Shown here in pieces: positions 35,793 to 45,374 of a DNA stretch of 64,000 nt; position 1 is the stretch's first letter; the number at the start of each line of letters is the position of its first letter. Source of the DNA: Psychromonas marina (GTDB lineage Bacteria; Pseudomonadota; Gammaproteobacteria; Enterobacterales; Psychromonadaceae); assembly GCF_030161115.1 (NCBI RefSeq), contig NZ_BSPQ01000009.1, positions 1 through 64,000 of the forward strand, in the 5' to 3' direction. The position numbers were made by a program, and so were the translations under genes. The notes under the pieces are model-generated. The model was not told the origin of the DNA and ran no database searches. It saw only the letters and a program-made list of their open reading frames with translations.

Positions 35793-36974
35793 TTGATTAC
35801 AAAAAAAACACAAACATCATCGCAACAAAACGGTGATGCAACGATTAAATCACGTTTAGCATCTATTGATGTTATGCGCGGTCTTATTATTCTTATTATG
35901 TTGATTGACCATGTGCGTGAACGTTTCTATTACCACCTTCCTGTCACGGATCCGATGACCATTGCAGATACTGAAGCTTCACTGTTTTTTACTCGAACAC
36001 TTGCCCATTTATGCGCGCCGTTGTTTGTTTTCTTGACCGGTTTGTCGGCATGGCTATATGCCAATAACGGGGCTAATGCGCCACGTGATCCGAGTAGCTT
36101 CCTTCTAAAACGTGGTTTATTCCTAATTTTAATTGAGATGACTTTGGTTAACTTCTCGTGGTTTGGTAGTTATCAGACCCTATATTTACAAGTGATCTGG
36201 GCTATCGGCTTGAGCATGATTTCACTCGCGCTGTTATGCCGATTACCGAGAGCATTTACGTTTGCGCTAGGGTTAGTTATTGTTTTTGGTCATAATTTAC
36301 TGACGCCGATTAATTTTAGTCCTAATGAGTTTGGTTATACTTTTTGGACAATATTCCACGATGCTAATTTCTTAGTCAGCGAAGGACCTCTAAGAGTTAA
36401 ATTATCCTATCCTGTTTTACCTTGGATCGGTGTTATTTTACTTGGATATTCTGTCGCGCCACTATTTGCTCGAAATATTAGCAGTGAATATCGTCAATCT
36501 TCATTATTAAAAATAGGTGGATTAAGTTTATTGTTACTCGCAGTGCTACGTGGATTCAATATTTATGGTGAAACAACCGATTGGCAAGTTGAAGAAAATG
36601 GCTTAGAGACAATCATGTCGATGATTAATTTTAGTAAATACCCACCATCGCTACACTATATTTTACTTACCTTGGGTGTTGGGTTAATTTTACTTGCGTT
36701 ATTTGAACGATTTAAAAACCGTTTTACAGATATTTTACAGGTGTTTGGATCGGCTCCTATGTTCTTTTATATCTTACATCTCTATGTATTATTGATTGCT
36801 TATAAGTTGGTGTTAGCAACTGTTGGTCCAAATCATGGAGATCTTTTCGCTATTCCTGGGGTGGCTTATATTTGGCTGATTACCGCTATTATCGCAACGG
36901 CGCTATATTACCCATGTAAATACTTTTCAGTTTACAAGCAGCAAAGTAATAATAAATGGCTTAAGTATTTTTAA
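35793..36974 (+). CDS. DUF1624 / heparan-alpha-glucosaminide acetyltransferase-like membrane protein
   Basis: Polytopic inner-membrane protein of 393 residues with about 10 hydrophobic helices. The N-terminus R-L-A-S-I-D-V-M-R-G-L-I-I-L-I-M-L-I-D-H-V-R-E is the typical start of the DUF1624/HGSNAT-like acyltransferase superfamily, with the conserved Asp-His in helix 1. These proteins are thought to transfer acyl groups across the membrane to glycans; the substrate is unknown here. The start is TTG with TAAGG at 35781-35785, which lies at the end of the MITE-like element, so its expression may depend on that insertion. Confidence 0.8.
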   Translation: MITKKTQTSSQQNGDATIKSRLASIDVMRGLIILIMLIDHVRERFYYHLPVTDPMTIADTEASLFFTRTLAHLCAPLFVFLTGLSAWLYANNGANAPRDPSSFLLKRGLFLILIEMTLVNFSWFGSYQTLYLQVIWAIGLSMISLALLCRLPRAFTFALGLVIVFGHNLLTPINFSPNEFGYTFWTIFHDANFLVSEGPLRVKLSYPVLPWIGVILLGYSVAPLFARNISSEYRQSSLLKIGGLSLLLLAVLRGFNIYGETTDWQVEENGLETIMSMINFSKYPPSLHYILLTLGVGLILLALFERFKNRFTDILQVFGSAPMFFYILHLYVLLIAYKLVLATVGPNHGDLFAIPGVAYIWLITAIIATALYYPCKYFSVYKQQSNNKWLKYF

Positions 36975-36999
36975 CATCCTCAAACTTAACTGTTAATTC

Positions 37000-37026
37000 A
37001 GAGCTAATGGTGGTTCCATTAGCTCT
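37000..37026 (+). terminator. Hairpin after the DUF1624 gene
   Basis: AGAGCTAATGG, loop tggtt, CCATTAGCTCT: a perfect 11-bp stem 25 bp after the stop. There is no T-run, so it is a weak terminator or an mRNA-stabilising hairpin. Confidence 0.5.
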
Positions 37027-37204
37027 GCTCCACGTAATTCCAATAAGCTCCGCACTGCAACTTCTTCCATTCTTAAAAGCCTTTCTTCGTTATTTAAAAT
37101 TAATAGTATGATTTTTGTGCCTTTTTTCAAATATGATAAAGTATTACTTAATATCAACCCAATTAGTGACAAAAAACTATTAGCACTGAATAAGGAGATT
37201 TAGT

Positions 37205-37804
37205 TTGAGTAAATCAATGTGGGATAAGGAATATGATACTGAGCAGTATATGTACGGCAAACAGCCAAATGATTTTTTAGAAGCAAATTATGAGCAACTG
37301 CCAAAAGGTAACATATTGATGTTAGCGGAAGGCGAGGGGCGCAATGCTATTTTTTTAGCAAAACTTGGTTATCAGGTGACTGCTGTTGATATTTCTGAAG
37401 TTGGTTTAAGCAAAGCATGTAAATTAGCCTCAGAAAATAATGTACAGATAAAGACAATATGCACCGACCTTGAACACTTTGATTTGGGCGTTCAGCAATG
37501 GGATGGCATCGTTTCTATTTTTTGTCATCTACCCGCCGCATTACGTCAATCATTGTATCAACGCGTTGAACTAGCCCTTAAACCTAAAGGGGTGATGCTT
37601 ATTGAAGGTTATACGCCCGAACAATTAAATTATGAAAGTGGTGGGCCACCTGTCGCTGAGATGATGATATCGAAGTCAATTTTAGTGAAGGAGCTTCCTC
37701 ATTTACAATTTTCAATATTGCAGGAATTACAGCGTGAAGTGATCGAAGGTGTTAAGCATTCAGGTCTTGCTGCAGTGGTACAGGCAGTTGCTTATGCAAA
37801 ATAG
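37205..37804 (+). CDS. Class I SAM-dependent methyltransferase (TehB-like)
   Basis: Soluble methyltransferase of 199 residues. The start is TTG with a strong TAAGGAGA site at 37192-37199. The N-terminus W-D-K-E-Y and Y-G-K-Q-P-N-D-F resemble tellurite/thiopurine-type methyltransferases. SAM motif I reads L-M-L-A-E-G-E-G-R-N-A-I-F-L-A, and the acidic ribose-binding residue lies in V-T-A-V-D-I-S. The substrate is unknown. The next gene, an acetyltransferase, starts 13 bp downstream, so the pair is probably an operon. Confidence 0.85.
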   Translation: MSKSMWDKEYDTEQYMYGKQPNDFLEANYEQLPKGNILMLAEGEGRNAIFLAKLGYQVTAVDISEVGLSKACKLASENNVQIKTICTDLEHFDLGVQQWDGIVSIFCHLPAALRQSLYQRVELALKPKGVMLIEGYTPEQLNYESGGPPVAEMMISKSILVKELPHLQFSILQELQREVIEGVKHSGLAAVVQAVAYAK

Positions 37805-37817
37805 AGCTAGGGATATA

Positions 37818-38270
37818 ATGGATATACGTGAAATTAAATGGCAACAAGCCTTGCCTTTGAGGCATCAGGTTTTATGGCCACAAAAGTCGCCTGAATTTTG
37901 TAAAGTTAATGGTGACGAAAATGCTAAACATTATGGTGCCTATATCGAAGGGGTGTTGGTGAGTGTTGCTTCGGTTTATATCGAAGAGGCAACAACAAAG
38001 CAGCAAAATAAAGGTGCTCGTTTGAGAAAGTTTGCGACATTAGCACCGCATCAAGGACGTGGAATTGGTACAGCACTCATCACCTTTATTCTTAATCAAT
38101 TGAAACAAGACGATGTTGCTTTTTTTTGGTGTGATGCTCGTAAAACGGCAGTGGGTTTTTATCAACGATTTGATATGCAAGTACAGGGGAATGAGTTTGA
38201 TAAATCTGGGGTATTATATTTTAAAATGCAAGTTCAGTTAAATCAGATACTGTTATGCACAATAGTGTAA
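37818..38270 (+). CDS. GNAT-family N-acetyltransferase
   Basis: 150 residues from ATG 37818, which has AGGG at 37809-37812; a longer frame from 37749 would overlap the methyltransferase and has no ribosome site. The acetyl-CoA-binding motif A reads L-R-K-F-A-T-L-A-P-H-Q-G-R-G-I-G-T-A-L-I, and F-Y-Q-R-F-D-M is the usual motif B. It is probably co-transcribed with the methyltransferase. The substrate is not predictable. Confidence 0.85.
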   Translation: MDIREIKWQQALPLRHQVLWPQKSPEFCKVNGDENAKHYGAYIEGVLVSVASVYIEEATTKQQNKGARLRKFATLAPHQGRGIGTALITFILNQLKQDDVAFFWCDARKTAVGFYQRFDMQVQGNEFDKSGVLYFKMQVQLNQILLCTIV

Positions 38271-38771
38271 GCATCTTGACCAAGACGTATTCTCATTCTC
38301 GTTACCTCAATAACATTAATCAAGGATTAATATCAGCACTGATAAGAAGGTGTTATGAATGACAGTTCTATATACTCCAAACCTTATCAAGTGCTAATAA
38401 AAATCCGATTAATGTTTCGATACATAACGTCAGTTTATTAAAAAACGTATCAAATCATGATATCTAAGTAGTATTGTATTACAAATAGGATGTTTGTAAA
38501 ATAGTTTTATTATGATTTTTTATCAAATATACTAGTCGATGATACTGGATGTTAAAAAAATGTTAAAAAAAGATATTGTATGATTCTTTATGTTCTAAAC
38601 TTTAATAGAAGCGAATCCTGATTATTTAGTAATGTATTGTCGGGGAGTTAACAGTATTACTAATAAATTGTTAAAATTATCTTTAAAATCCTATGTTTAT
38701 GTTCTACTTTATAGAAAACATTAATCCATCGATATAACACTTGTCGATATTGTAAATCTCAGGGCGCGCCT
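38271..38771 (+). other. AT-rich intergenic region with two TTTATGTTCTA repeats
   Basis: No gene is seen in these 500 bp. Two related segments lie 108 bp apart: 38587-38610 (TTTATGTTCTA, then ACTTTAATAGAA) and 38696-38716 (TTTATGTTCTA, then CTTTATAGAA). Each contains a TTCTA...TAGAA dyad. They sit 160 and 55 bp before the downstream diguanylate cyclase and could be a repeated operator or promoter. Confidence 0.4.
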
Positions 38772-39725
38772 ATGAAAAAACCAGAAATTCCAAATAACGA
38801 AAAACAACGACTTAAAACGTTAAAGTCGCTGGAAGTATTGGATACAAAATTTGAAGAACGCTTTGATAGAATCACGCGCATGGCAAAAAGAATGTTTGAT
38901 GTGCCAATTGCACTGGTAAGTTTAATTGATGAAAACCGCCAGTGGTTCAAGTCCTGCGTTGGATTAACAGTGCGAGAAACTGCACGAGAAATCTCATTCT
39001 GTGGGCATGCAATACATGGCGAAGAGGTCTTTGTTATTACGAATGCACTCGAAGACACTCGCTTTGCAGATAATCCGTTAGTATTGGATGATCCTAATAT
39101 TCGTTTTTATGCTGGTTGCCCATTAATTATCAACGGTCATACATTAGGTACCTTATGTATTATTGATTCAACGCCACGTCCCTTTGACCAGAATGATATT
39201 GAAGCGCTAAAAGACCTTGCATTAACGGTCGAGTTGGAATTATCCGCGGTGCAATTAGCAACACTTGATGACTTAACAGGTATAGCAAACCGTCGTGGTT
39301 TTATGGCACTTGCACAAAACTCTTTGAATTTAAGTATCAGAAACAATTTTCCAGTGACATTGGTTTATCTGGATTTAGATGGTTTTAAAGAAATTAATGA
39401 TAATTTTGGGCATGCTGTCGGTGATAGTGTATTGGTTGACTTTGCTAATCTGCTTAAAAATACATTTAGAGGCACTGATATTATAGCGCGACTTGGGGGA
39501 GATGAATTTGTTGTTTCGTTGAGTGCAACCTCAAAACAACAAGCCATTAAAGCGCTTGAAATGTTTAATATCACGGTGTTTTTGTACAATCAGGAACATA
39601 AACATGATTATAAATTATCATTTTCTAGCGGTATTGTGGAATACGATACTAAAAAACATTCATCGATAGAAGCATTGTTAGCTGCGGCTGATAAGTTAAT
39701 GTACACCGCGAAGAGTGGTCTCTAA
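38772..39725 (+). CDS. GAF-GGDEF diguanylate cyclase
   Basis: Cytosolic cyclic-di-GMP synthase, 317 residues. Residues ~20-150 form a GAF sensor domain (F-D-V-P-I-A-L-V-S-L-I-D, then F-C-G-H-A-I and F-Y-A-G-C-P-L-I). The GGDEF domain follows with D-D-L-T-G-I-A-N-R-R-G-F and the active-site R-L-G-G-D-E-F. The inhibitory I-site R-G-T-D lies five residues before G-G-D-E-F, so product feedback is likely. No membrane segment is seen. A second GAF-GGDEF protein lies at 43174-44274. Confidence 0.93.
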   Translation: MKKPEIPNNEKQRLKTLKSLEVLDTKFEERFDRITRMAKRMFDVPIALVSLIDENRQWFKSCVGLTVRETAREISFCGHAIHGEEVFVITNALEDTRFADNPLVLDDPNIRFYAGCPLIINGHTLGTLCIIDSTPRPFDQNDIEALKDLALTVELELSAVQLATLDDLTGIANRRGFMALAQNSLNLSIRNNFPVTLVYLDLDGFKEINDNFGHAVGDSVLVDFANLLKNTFRGTDIIARLGGDEFVVSLSATSKQQAIKALEMFNITVFLYNQEHKHDYKLSFSSGIVEYDTKKHSSIEALLAAADKLMYTAKSGL

Positions 39726-39913
39726 TATCACTTTTTTCTTTTCTAATCATTAAATCAATCAAATTAGGTATGTGTGAAGCACTGCTCAAGTGATCACACT
39801 ATCTACACTATTTTACCCGTTCAAAAAAATTAACCCTTCAGCCTTACAAATTTAATCACGATATAATGTGTAGATTAACGTATTATGAATCAATTTTATA
39901 ATTGTAGTTACTC

Positions 39914-40210
39914 ATGACCATTGCTATCAAAAACATAACCCCATCGTCGCCTGAGATTACCTGCTCTAATTGTCAAGCCTGTTGCTGCCGTTTAGAAGTG
40001 ATGATCATTACCGATACTGGCGTACCAGAACGTTATATAGATTACGATCAGTGGGGTGCTGAAACCATGCTGCGTCTAGATGATGGCTGGTGTGCCGCCG
40101 TTGATCGGGAAACACTGATGTGTACTATTTATGAAAATCGTCCATTAATATGCCGTGAATTTGAGATGGGCTCTTATGAATGTCAGGATGAGCGAGTTGA
40201 CTTGACTTGA
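39914..40210 (+). CDS. YkgJ-family cysteine cluster protein
   Basis: 98 residues. The N-terminal C-S-N-C-Q-A-C-C cluster plus later Cys residues (G-W-C-A, L-M-C-T-I-Y, P-L-I-C-R-E-F) define the YkgJ/UPF0153 zinc or iron-sulfur cluster family. Function is unknown. It stands alone ahead of the convergent isochorismatase-like gene. Confidence 0.88.
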   Translation: MTIAIKNITPSSPEITCSNCQACCCRLEVMIITDTGVPERYIDYDQWGAETMLRLDDGWCAAVDRETLMCTIYENRPLICREFEMGSYECQDERVDLT

Positions 40211-40253
40211 TTAGTTAGCGGTTAGCTTATAAATAACAACTGCGATTAAACGC

Positions 40254-40808
40254 CTATGTGGTTAATAGTTTTAATAGGTCTGCAGTGGTGCCTGTTTCAG
40301 ATAGTTTTGGAAAAATAGCACCAACACTATTTTCATGTACTGCAGCGTTAATGTCCGTCATTGCATCTATCGGTAAGCTGATATTATACCCAAGCTCAAA
40401 GGCCTGTCTTGCTGTTGATTCAACCCCCATGCTAGTCGCAATGCCACAAATAACTAACTGTGTAATCTCACGCGCTTGTAATAACGTATGTAAATCGGTG
40501 TTTGTAAATGCACCCCAGGTTTGTTTAGTGATCAATAGTTCACCCGCTCGCGGGTTTAACTCACTAATTAACTGACTCCAATTAGCTGGTTTTGTTGTTT
40601 TGCCCTTAATCTGTTCGGTACGCCCTGATGCAGCACCATCAACATTAACAAAACAAATAGGCAAAGATAATAGACGGAATTTATTAATGAGTTCACCGCA
40701 ATTATTAATAATATCGGTCGCTGGGTGACAGGTATTCAAAGCAACAATGCCATATTGTAAATCGATAACCAGTAGTGCTGTTTTTGCATCTATTTGTGTA
40801 AAGCTCAT
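40254..40808 (-). CDS. Isochorismatase-like hydrolase
   Basis: 184 residues, isochorismatase superfamily. The core strand holds A-L-L-V-I-D-L-Q with the catalytic Asp; Lys in L-I-T-K-Q-T-W-G is the second catalytic residue. The usual nucleophilic Cys of nicotinamidases is replaced: the loop reads G-I-A-T-S-M-G-V-E-S-T-A. A Gly there is seen in true isochorismatases such as PhzD and EntB, which use no Cys nucleophile. The substrate is unknown and no siderophore genes are nearby. ATG has GAGGAA upstream. It lies 11 bp after the histidine kinase and may be transcribed with it. Confidence 0.85.
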   Translation of the reverse strand: MSFTQIDAKTALLVIDLQYGIVALNTCHPATDIINNCGELINKFRLLSLPICFVNVDGAASGRTEQIKGKTTKPANWSQLISELNPRAGELLITKQTWGAFTNTDLHTLLQAREITQLVICGIATSMGVESTARQAFELGYNISLPIDAMTDINAAVHENSVGAIFPKLSETGTTADLLKLLTT

Positions 40809-40819
40809 GGTTTATTCCT

Positions 40820-42187
40820 CTATTTTGTTAAACAGCAAAAATTGATGACAACATTGTGGCCAGTGTCCGTCGCAATGTTGCTATAGCTCCAACCATATTG
40901 TTTAACTAGGCGTTCTGTTAACTTTAGTCCTAACCCAAATCCAAGTTCGCTATGCTCTGCTTGATCGCCGTTAATACCTTCTTGTATGTTTTTATTACTG
41001 ATAACAATAGTCGTTTTAGACTGCTTAATGGTAACAAACCCTTGCTGAGTATGTTGAATCGCATTACGTAATAAGTTAGTGATAATAATACGGCACAAAG
41101 GTTCAGGTAGTGGATAACTATTTTGATCTACCTCTTTCAGTGATAACACTGTTTTATCAGTTTGTAAGTACGCGAGATCTTCAAGTAATTGTTGCGTTAG
41201 AGCGCCAAGACTAACAGGTTTGATTGGGATAGATTTATCAAGCTTACGGTTTAACCATAGCAGTGTTTCAGTTAAGTCTGTCATGGTTAAACAAGCGCGC
41301 TCAATACGATTGATCACTTGTTCCTGTTTATCAACAGCAATATTTTTTTCGATCATTTTGCGTAATAGTTCACTATTGCTCCGTGCGACAGCAATTGGGG
41401 TTCGTAATTCATGGCTAGCATATCCCAAGAAGCGTTGTTCACGGGCTAACGCTTCTTGAACCGATTTTAAACTCACTTTCATCATGGTTGCTAAGCTATT
41501 TAATTCGCTATAGTGAAAGTCTGGTATAGGTTGCGCTAAATTTTCTTTATCTAGTTTATTTGCCCACAGCATCAATTTTTCAACGGGTGTCGTTACTTTT
41601 CTCAAAATAAGGTAGGGGACTAATGAAAAAAGAATTATTGCAATCAAACCAATTACAATGATGTAGTCAAATTGTGGAGCTTCATGCGTTGGTGGGGTAG
41701 TTGGACGATCATTTTCTGTTGACATCCTTTCATCTGAATCTATTCTCGGCTTTTGTGGCGGTGGCGGTCTAAAATCATTTGAGAACATCGGTCTTTCTGG
41801 CGTAAACATTGACGAGATATAGCGTACGTTGCCATGCTGGTTAACTCTCATCGCAAAGAATCCTGACTCGGGTTTTGACAATAGCGGTGTACCGTTAATT
41901 AATTTCAATAATTCATTATCTTCAAGGTCTGCTTGATTAAGGTTATCCCTAATAGGTGCAGGTAAATCAACCCATTGTGTTGCAATGGTAAAATTGTTTA
42001 CTCTGATAGGGTGGCCGTCTCTGACTGGATGTTTATTCGCTTGAGATCGCATTGCATCGGCCATTGCAAAATCGATACCTTCAAAAAATGAGTTGATGCT
42101 GACCAACGACATAATCGAAATGGTAGTGACGCCTGTAATGAGCATCATAACAATGAAGTAGATTTTCAAGCTGGGCCTCATTTTCAT
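40820..42187 (-). CDS. Sensor histidine kinase of a two-component system
   Basis: 455 residues, inner membrane. TM1 is at ~10-30, a periplasmic region runs to about residue 175 and includes a Pro-rich stretch (P-P-P-P-Q-K-P), and TM2 lies at ~180-200, followed by a linker and the kinase core. The H-box is G-Y-A-S-H-E-L-R-T-P with the phospho-acceptor His; the N-box is N-L-L-R-N-A-I-Q-H-T; a G-box is L-G-F-G-L-G-L-K-L-T-E-R. Its ATG overlaps the response-regulator stop (ATGA), so the two are translationally coupled. The signal is unknown. Confidence 0.92.
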   Translation of the reverse strand: MKMRPSLKIYFIVMMLITGVTTISIMSLVSINSFFEGIDFAMADAMRSQANKHPVRDGHPIRVNNFTIATQWVDLPAPIRDNLNQADLEDNELLKLINGTPLLSKPESGFFAMRVNQHGNVRYISSMFTPERPMFSNDFRPPPPQKPRIDSDERMSTENDRPTTPPTHEAPQFDYIIVIGLIAIILFSLVPYLILRKVTTPVEKLMLWANKLDKENLAQPIPDFHYSELNSLATMMKVSLKSVQEALAREQRFLGYASHELRTPIAVARSNSELLRKMIEKNIAVDKQEQVINRIERACLTMTDLTETLLWLNRKLDKSIPIKPVSLGALTQQLLEDLAYLQTDKTVLSLKEVDQNSYPLPEPLCRIIITNLLRNAIQHTQQGFVTIKQSKTTIVISNKNIQEGINGDQAEHSELGFGLGLKLTERLVKQYGWSYSNIATDTGHNVVINFCCLTK

Positions 42188-42906
42188 GATGACTGCTCCA
42201 CTTTGAAGGCAAAACCACGACCTGATAAAGTATGAATAATGCCGAGGGGGCGCCTCTGATCTACTTGTTGTTGCGCGTGATTAACATTTTTATCGAGTTC
42301 TTTGCGCAGATTAAACATATGTACTTTTAAACTGTTACTGTCCGGTTGTAATTCCCCCCATACCGCTTGTATCAATTTGTCCCTAGACACGGGATTAGGA
42401 CTTGCTCGCATTAATGTTTCTAATATTTTATAGCCCGTAGGTGATAACTTAAGTGCTTTATTATCACGTGTGATGATTTGTTGTTGGGTATCAAGTGTTA
42501 AATCACAAACACTTAGTTTGGTTACCTGTCCACTACGGCGACTTGATAATACTTGTGTTCTTACAATCAGTTCTTGCATCGCAAAGGGCTTTACGAGGTA
42601 ATCATCCGCGCCTTTTTTGAAACCCATTAATTTGTCATCTAAGGTATCTTTTGCAGTGAGCATTAAAATTGGTATATCGTAGCCCTCTGTCCGTAATGTT
42701 TCACAGACCTCTAATCCACTTATTTTAGGTAAGTTAAGATCTAAGATAACCACATCATAATGATTAGTTTTAATTAGATTCAATCCTGATAAACCATTTG
42801 CAGCGTGATCACAGGTCATATCTTCAAGCGCGAGATAGTCAATCACGGCATTGGCCAAATCGATATCATCCTCAACCAACAAAAGCTGTAGCTTATCTAA
42901 ATCCAT
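42184..42906 (-). CDS. OmpR/PhoB-family response regulator
   Basis: 240 residues. The receiver domain has acidic L-V-E-D-D near residue 13, the phospho-acceptor Asp in V-V-I-L-D-L-N-L-P and the Lys switch in Y-L-V-K-P-F. The C-terminal winged helix shows L-T-/L-S-P-T-G-Y-K-I-L-E and V-S-R-D-K-L-I-Q-A-V-W. It is the first gene of the operon with the kinase, with GGAAAAAT before the ATG. Targets are unknown. Confidence 0.93.
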   Translation of the reverse strand: MDLDKLQLLLVEDDIDLANAVIDYLALEDMTCDHAANGLSGLNLIKTNHYDVVILDLNLPKISGLEVCETLRTEGYDIPILMLTAKDTLDDKLMGFKKGADDYLVKPFAMQELIVRTQVLSSRRSGQVTKLSVCDLTLDTQQQIITRDNKALKLSPTGYKILETLMRASPNPVSRDKLIQAVWGELQPDSNSLKVHMFNLRKELDKNVNHAQQQVDQRRPLGIIHTLSGRGFAFKVEQSS

Positions 42907-43173
42907 GATTTTTCCTTATGTTTTGCTAATTCTGTCTATTTAGTTAAATAAAATACCATAAGGGAGGTAAAAGCAAGGTTAAGAGTCTGAATTTAGAGTG
43001 TCGATTATGGGAATTGAGCATTCATTTACTGTACAAGGTTGTATATAAAAAGACGATATGTGATGTTAAAAACGAGTGTTTGTTGGTAAACACTGTGTGG
43101 ATGGATATAAAATAAATTATGTATAGGTAACGATTGCTAATGGTCAACTTAGCAACCGGTACTTATTATTTCA

Positions 43174-44274
43174 TTAACACATTGCCAGTTCAGCATTTGT
43201 TAGCGTCACTCTCTGATAGGATTTAACGCAGTTTCTACCGGCATCTTTTGCGTGGTACAAAGCTTGGTCTGCTTCAGAAATAAGTTCATCTAATATCAGT
43301 CGGTTCAACTTGCTTTGTTTGTTTTTTAAATGTTGTAGATCACCATCACTATAACTACTAATGCCGATAGAAATCGTCACCGTGGTTGCGCATAACGATA
43401 ACTTCTCAATGTTATTTTTAATACGTGTACAAACAGTTTCAGCCGCCTGTGCATTCGTATTAGGTAACCATAATAAAAACTCTTCCCCACCAAAACGAGA
43501 GATAAAGTCATAATCTCGTTTACTCTCATTAAGTGCAGATGCAACCTTTTTCAATACGTCATCACCTATCTGATGACCATAGGTATCATTGATGTTTTTA
43601 AACAGGTCAATATCAATGATTGCCAGGGAGGCTTTACCTTGCTCACGTATAATTCGGCTCACATCGGGGCTAACATGTTTAAACATTGCACGGCGATTAG
43701 GTATGCAGGTTAAACTGTCTTCGTAAGCTTTGCGCTCCAATATTTGATTAAGCTCTTTAAGGCGTTTTTCCTGTCGTCTTCTGATGATCTCTACTTCAAC
43801 CCAAGCAGTAACTAACTGGATAGCGTCAATGTCAGACTCTTGAAATTGACGTTTGTAGGGCGTTGCACTAGAAAAGTTCAAGGTACCGTAAATTTCGCCA
43901 TTGAGTTTAATGGGCATGCCGATGTAAGACTCTAGACCAAATGCTTGATAAGCAGGGTGGTTAGCATAACGGTCATCTTCACCAATATGCTCTATGGCAG
44001 TCGGTTCATTCGCTTGGCAGGTGATGTGGCAATAAGTGCTATTAAAATCAAACTCTACACCTGAAGTAAGTTCTACATCATCGGGGACAACACAATATTT
44101 AACGATATATTGGTTATCTTCAATTTTGGATAAGATACCAATATCTAAGTTAAAACGTTCAAGGCCCATCTTTAAAATTTGTTCAATTTGAGCTTCAAAG
44201 CCTTGATCGTGATTGTTTGTAATTTGATACAGTCCTCTAATTACTTTTTCACTACTACTTGCTGTTACCGCCAT
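43174..44274 (-). CDS. GAF-GGDEF diguanylate cyclase (GGEEF)
   Basis: 366 residues from ATG 44272-44274, chosen because a GGGAGAGAG ribosome site precedes it; a 29-residue upstream extension has no such site. A GAF domain (~20-170; G-M-P-I-K-L-N-G-E-I-Y-G-T-L-N-F) is followed by a short coiled coil (R-R-R-Q-E-K-R-L-K-E-L-N-Q-I-L-E) and a GGDEF domain with R-F-G-G-E-E-F. The I-site R-D-Y-D sits five residues before G-G-E-E-F. No transmembrane helix is seen in the chosen form. Confidence 0.9.
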   Translation of the reverse strand: MAVTASSSEKVIRGLYQITNNHDQGFEAQIEQILKMGLERFNLDIGILSKIEDNQYIVKYCVVPDDVELTSGVEFDFNSTYCHITCQANEPTAIEHIGEDDRYANHPAYQAFGLESYIGMPIKLNGEIYGTLNFSSATPYKRQFQESDIDAIQLVTAWVEVEIIRRRQEKRLKELNQILERKAYEDSLTCIPNRRAMFKHVSPDVSRIIREQGKASLAIIDIDLFKNINDTYGHQIGDDVLKKVASALNESKRDYDFISRFGGEEFLLWLPNTNAQAAETVCTRIKNNIEKLSLCATTVTISIGISSYSDGDLQHLKNKQSKLNRLILDELISEADQALYHAKDAGRNCVKSYQRVTLTNAELAMC

Positions 44275-44493
44275 ACTTAATCTCTCTCCCTGTAAATTAG
44301 CAAAATCAATGCAATATAAAATTATTGTTATTGAGTATATCAATAAATCATTATTTTTCATGTTGTTATTTATTATTTACACTTCTACTTTGTAAGCTAA
44401 AAATCTAAGCGATTTTCTGTGATATCGGTATTAAAATAGTTTAAGGTGTTAAAATTATTTATTGGTTTATTAACATCTCGTGAAAGGAATCCA

Positions 44494-45342
44494 TTGAAAA
44501 CACTTATATTTACCACTTTTGCCATGACTGCTTTTGCCGCTAATTCAGTGTTAGGTCGGCTTGCCTTGAAGGGAGAGTTGATTGACGCGGGCAGTTTTAG
44601 CGCAATTCGTCTGTTTTCTGGGGCAATGATGCTGTTGCTTTTAGTCATTTTAAACAAAACAATGAATAAAAATAGCGGATCAATCCGTTGGCGTGAAGGC
44701 AGTTGGATAACATCACTGTATCTGTTTGTATATGCACTGGCATTTTCATATGCCTATCTCTCTTTAGATACAGGGTCAGGGGCACTGGTTTTGTTTGCGG
44801 CAGTGCAAGTGACGATGGTTATAATGAGCCTTATAAAAGGAAAAATGCTTTCACGTTACGAATGGTTGGGATTAATTATCGCCTTTTCAGGACTCAGTTA
44901 TCTATTGTTACCTAGTGCAACAGCGCCACCTTTATTACCGGCGTTATTGATGCTAGTTTCAGGCATTGCTTGGGGTCTTTATACATTGGCAGGCAAAGGT
45001 GCTGCTGATCCACTGCTGCAATCATGCAATAACTTTTTACGTACCATCCCTTTTATTGCCGTGCTACTTTTGTTTACCCTTGAACAGTCAACCATAACAA
45101 CGAATGGTGTACTACTTGCTATTGCTTCTGGTGCAATTACCTCAGGGTTGGGTTATGCAATTTGGTATGTAGCACTTAAAGGGTTAACGGTAACCCAAGC
45201 GGCTGTTGTACAGCTAAGTGTGCCAATCATTGCAGCATTTGGTGGGGTATTTTTTGTCAATGAAGCCATTTCGACGGCACTTGTTATCTCTGCATTACTG
45301 GTTTTAGGTGGGATCTTGGTTTCATCGATTGTAAAGCGTTGA
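44494..45342 (+). CDS. EamA/DMT-superfamily transporter
   Basis: Inner-membrane drug/metabolite transporter with ten predicted helices arranged as two EamA halves; 282 residues from TTG 44494, which has AAAGGA at 44483-44488. The upstream ATG at 44446 would add 16 non-hydrophobic residues without a ribosome site. Family features include F-A-A-N-S-V-L-G-R-L-A in helix 1, G-S-G-A-L-V-L-F-A-A-V-Q after helix 3, and a C-terminal A-A-V-V-Q-L-S-V-P-I-I-A-A-F-G-G. The substrate is unknown. Confidence 0.87.
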   Translation: MKTLIFTTFAMTAFAANSVLGRLALKGELIDAGSFSAIRLFSGAMMLLLLVILNKTMNKNSGSIRWREGSWITSLYLFVYALAFSYAYLSLDTGSGALVLFAAVQVTMVIMSLIKGKMLSRYEWLGLIIAFSGLSYLLLPSATAPPLLPALLMLVSGIAWGLYTLAGKGAADPLLQSCNNFLRTIPFIAVLLLFTLEQSTITTNGVLLAIASGAITSGLGYAIWYVALKGLTVTQAAVVQLSVPIIAAFGGVFFVNEAISTALVISALLVLGGILVSSIVKR

Positions 45343-45374
45343 ACTTTTTTAGTAACTGTTTCGTATACCTAGTT

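Noticed and set aside
35651-35836. 61-codon open frame before the DUF1624 gene.
   Set aside because: It lies almost wholly in the palindromic MITE-like element and overlaps the next start.
37749-37817. N-terminal extension of the GNAT acetyltransferase.
   Set aside because: It overlaps the methyltransferase gene and lacks a ribosome site.
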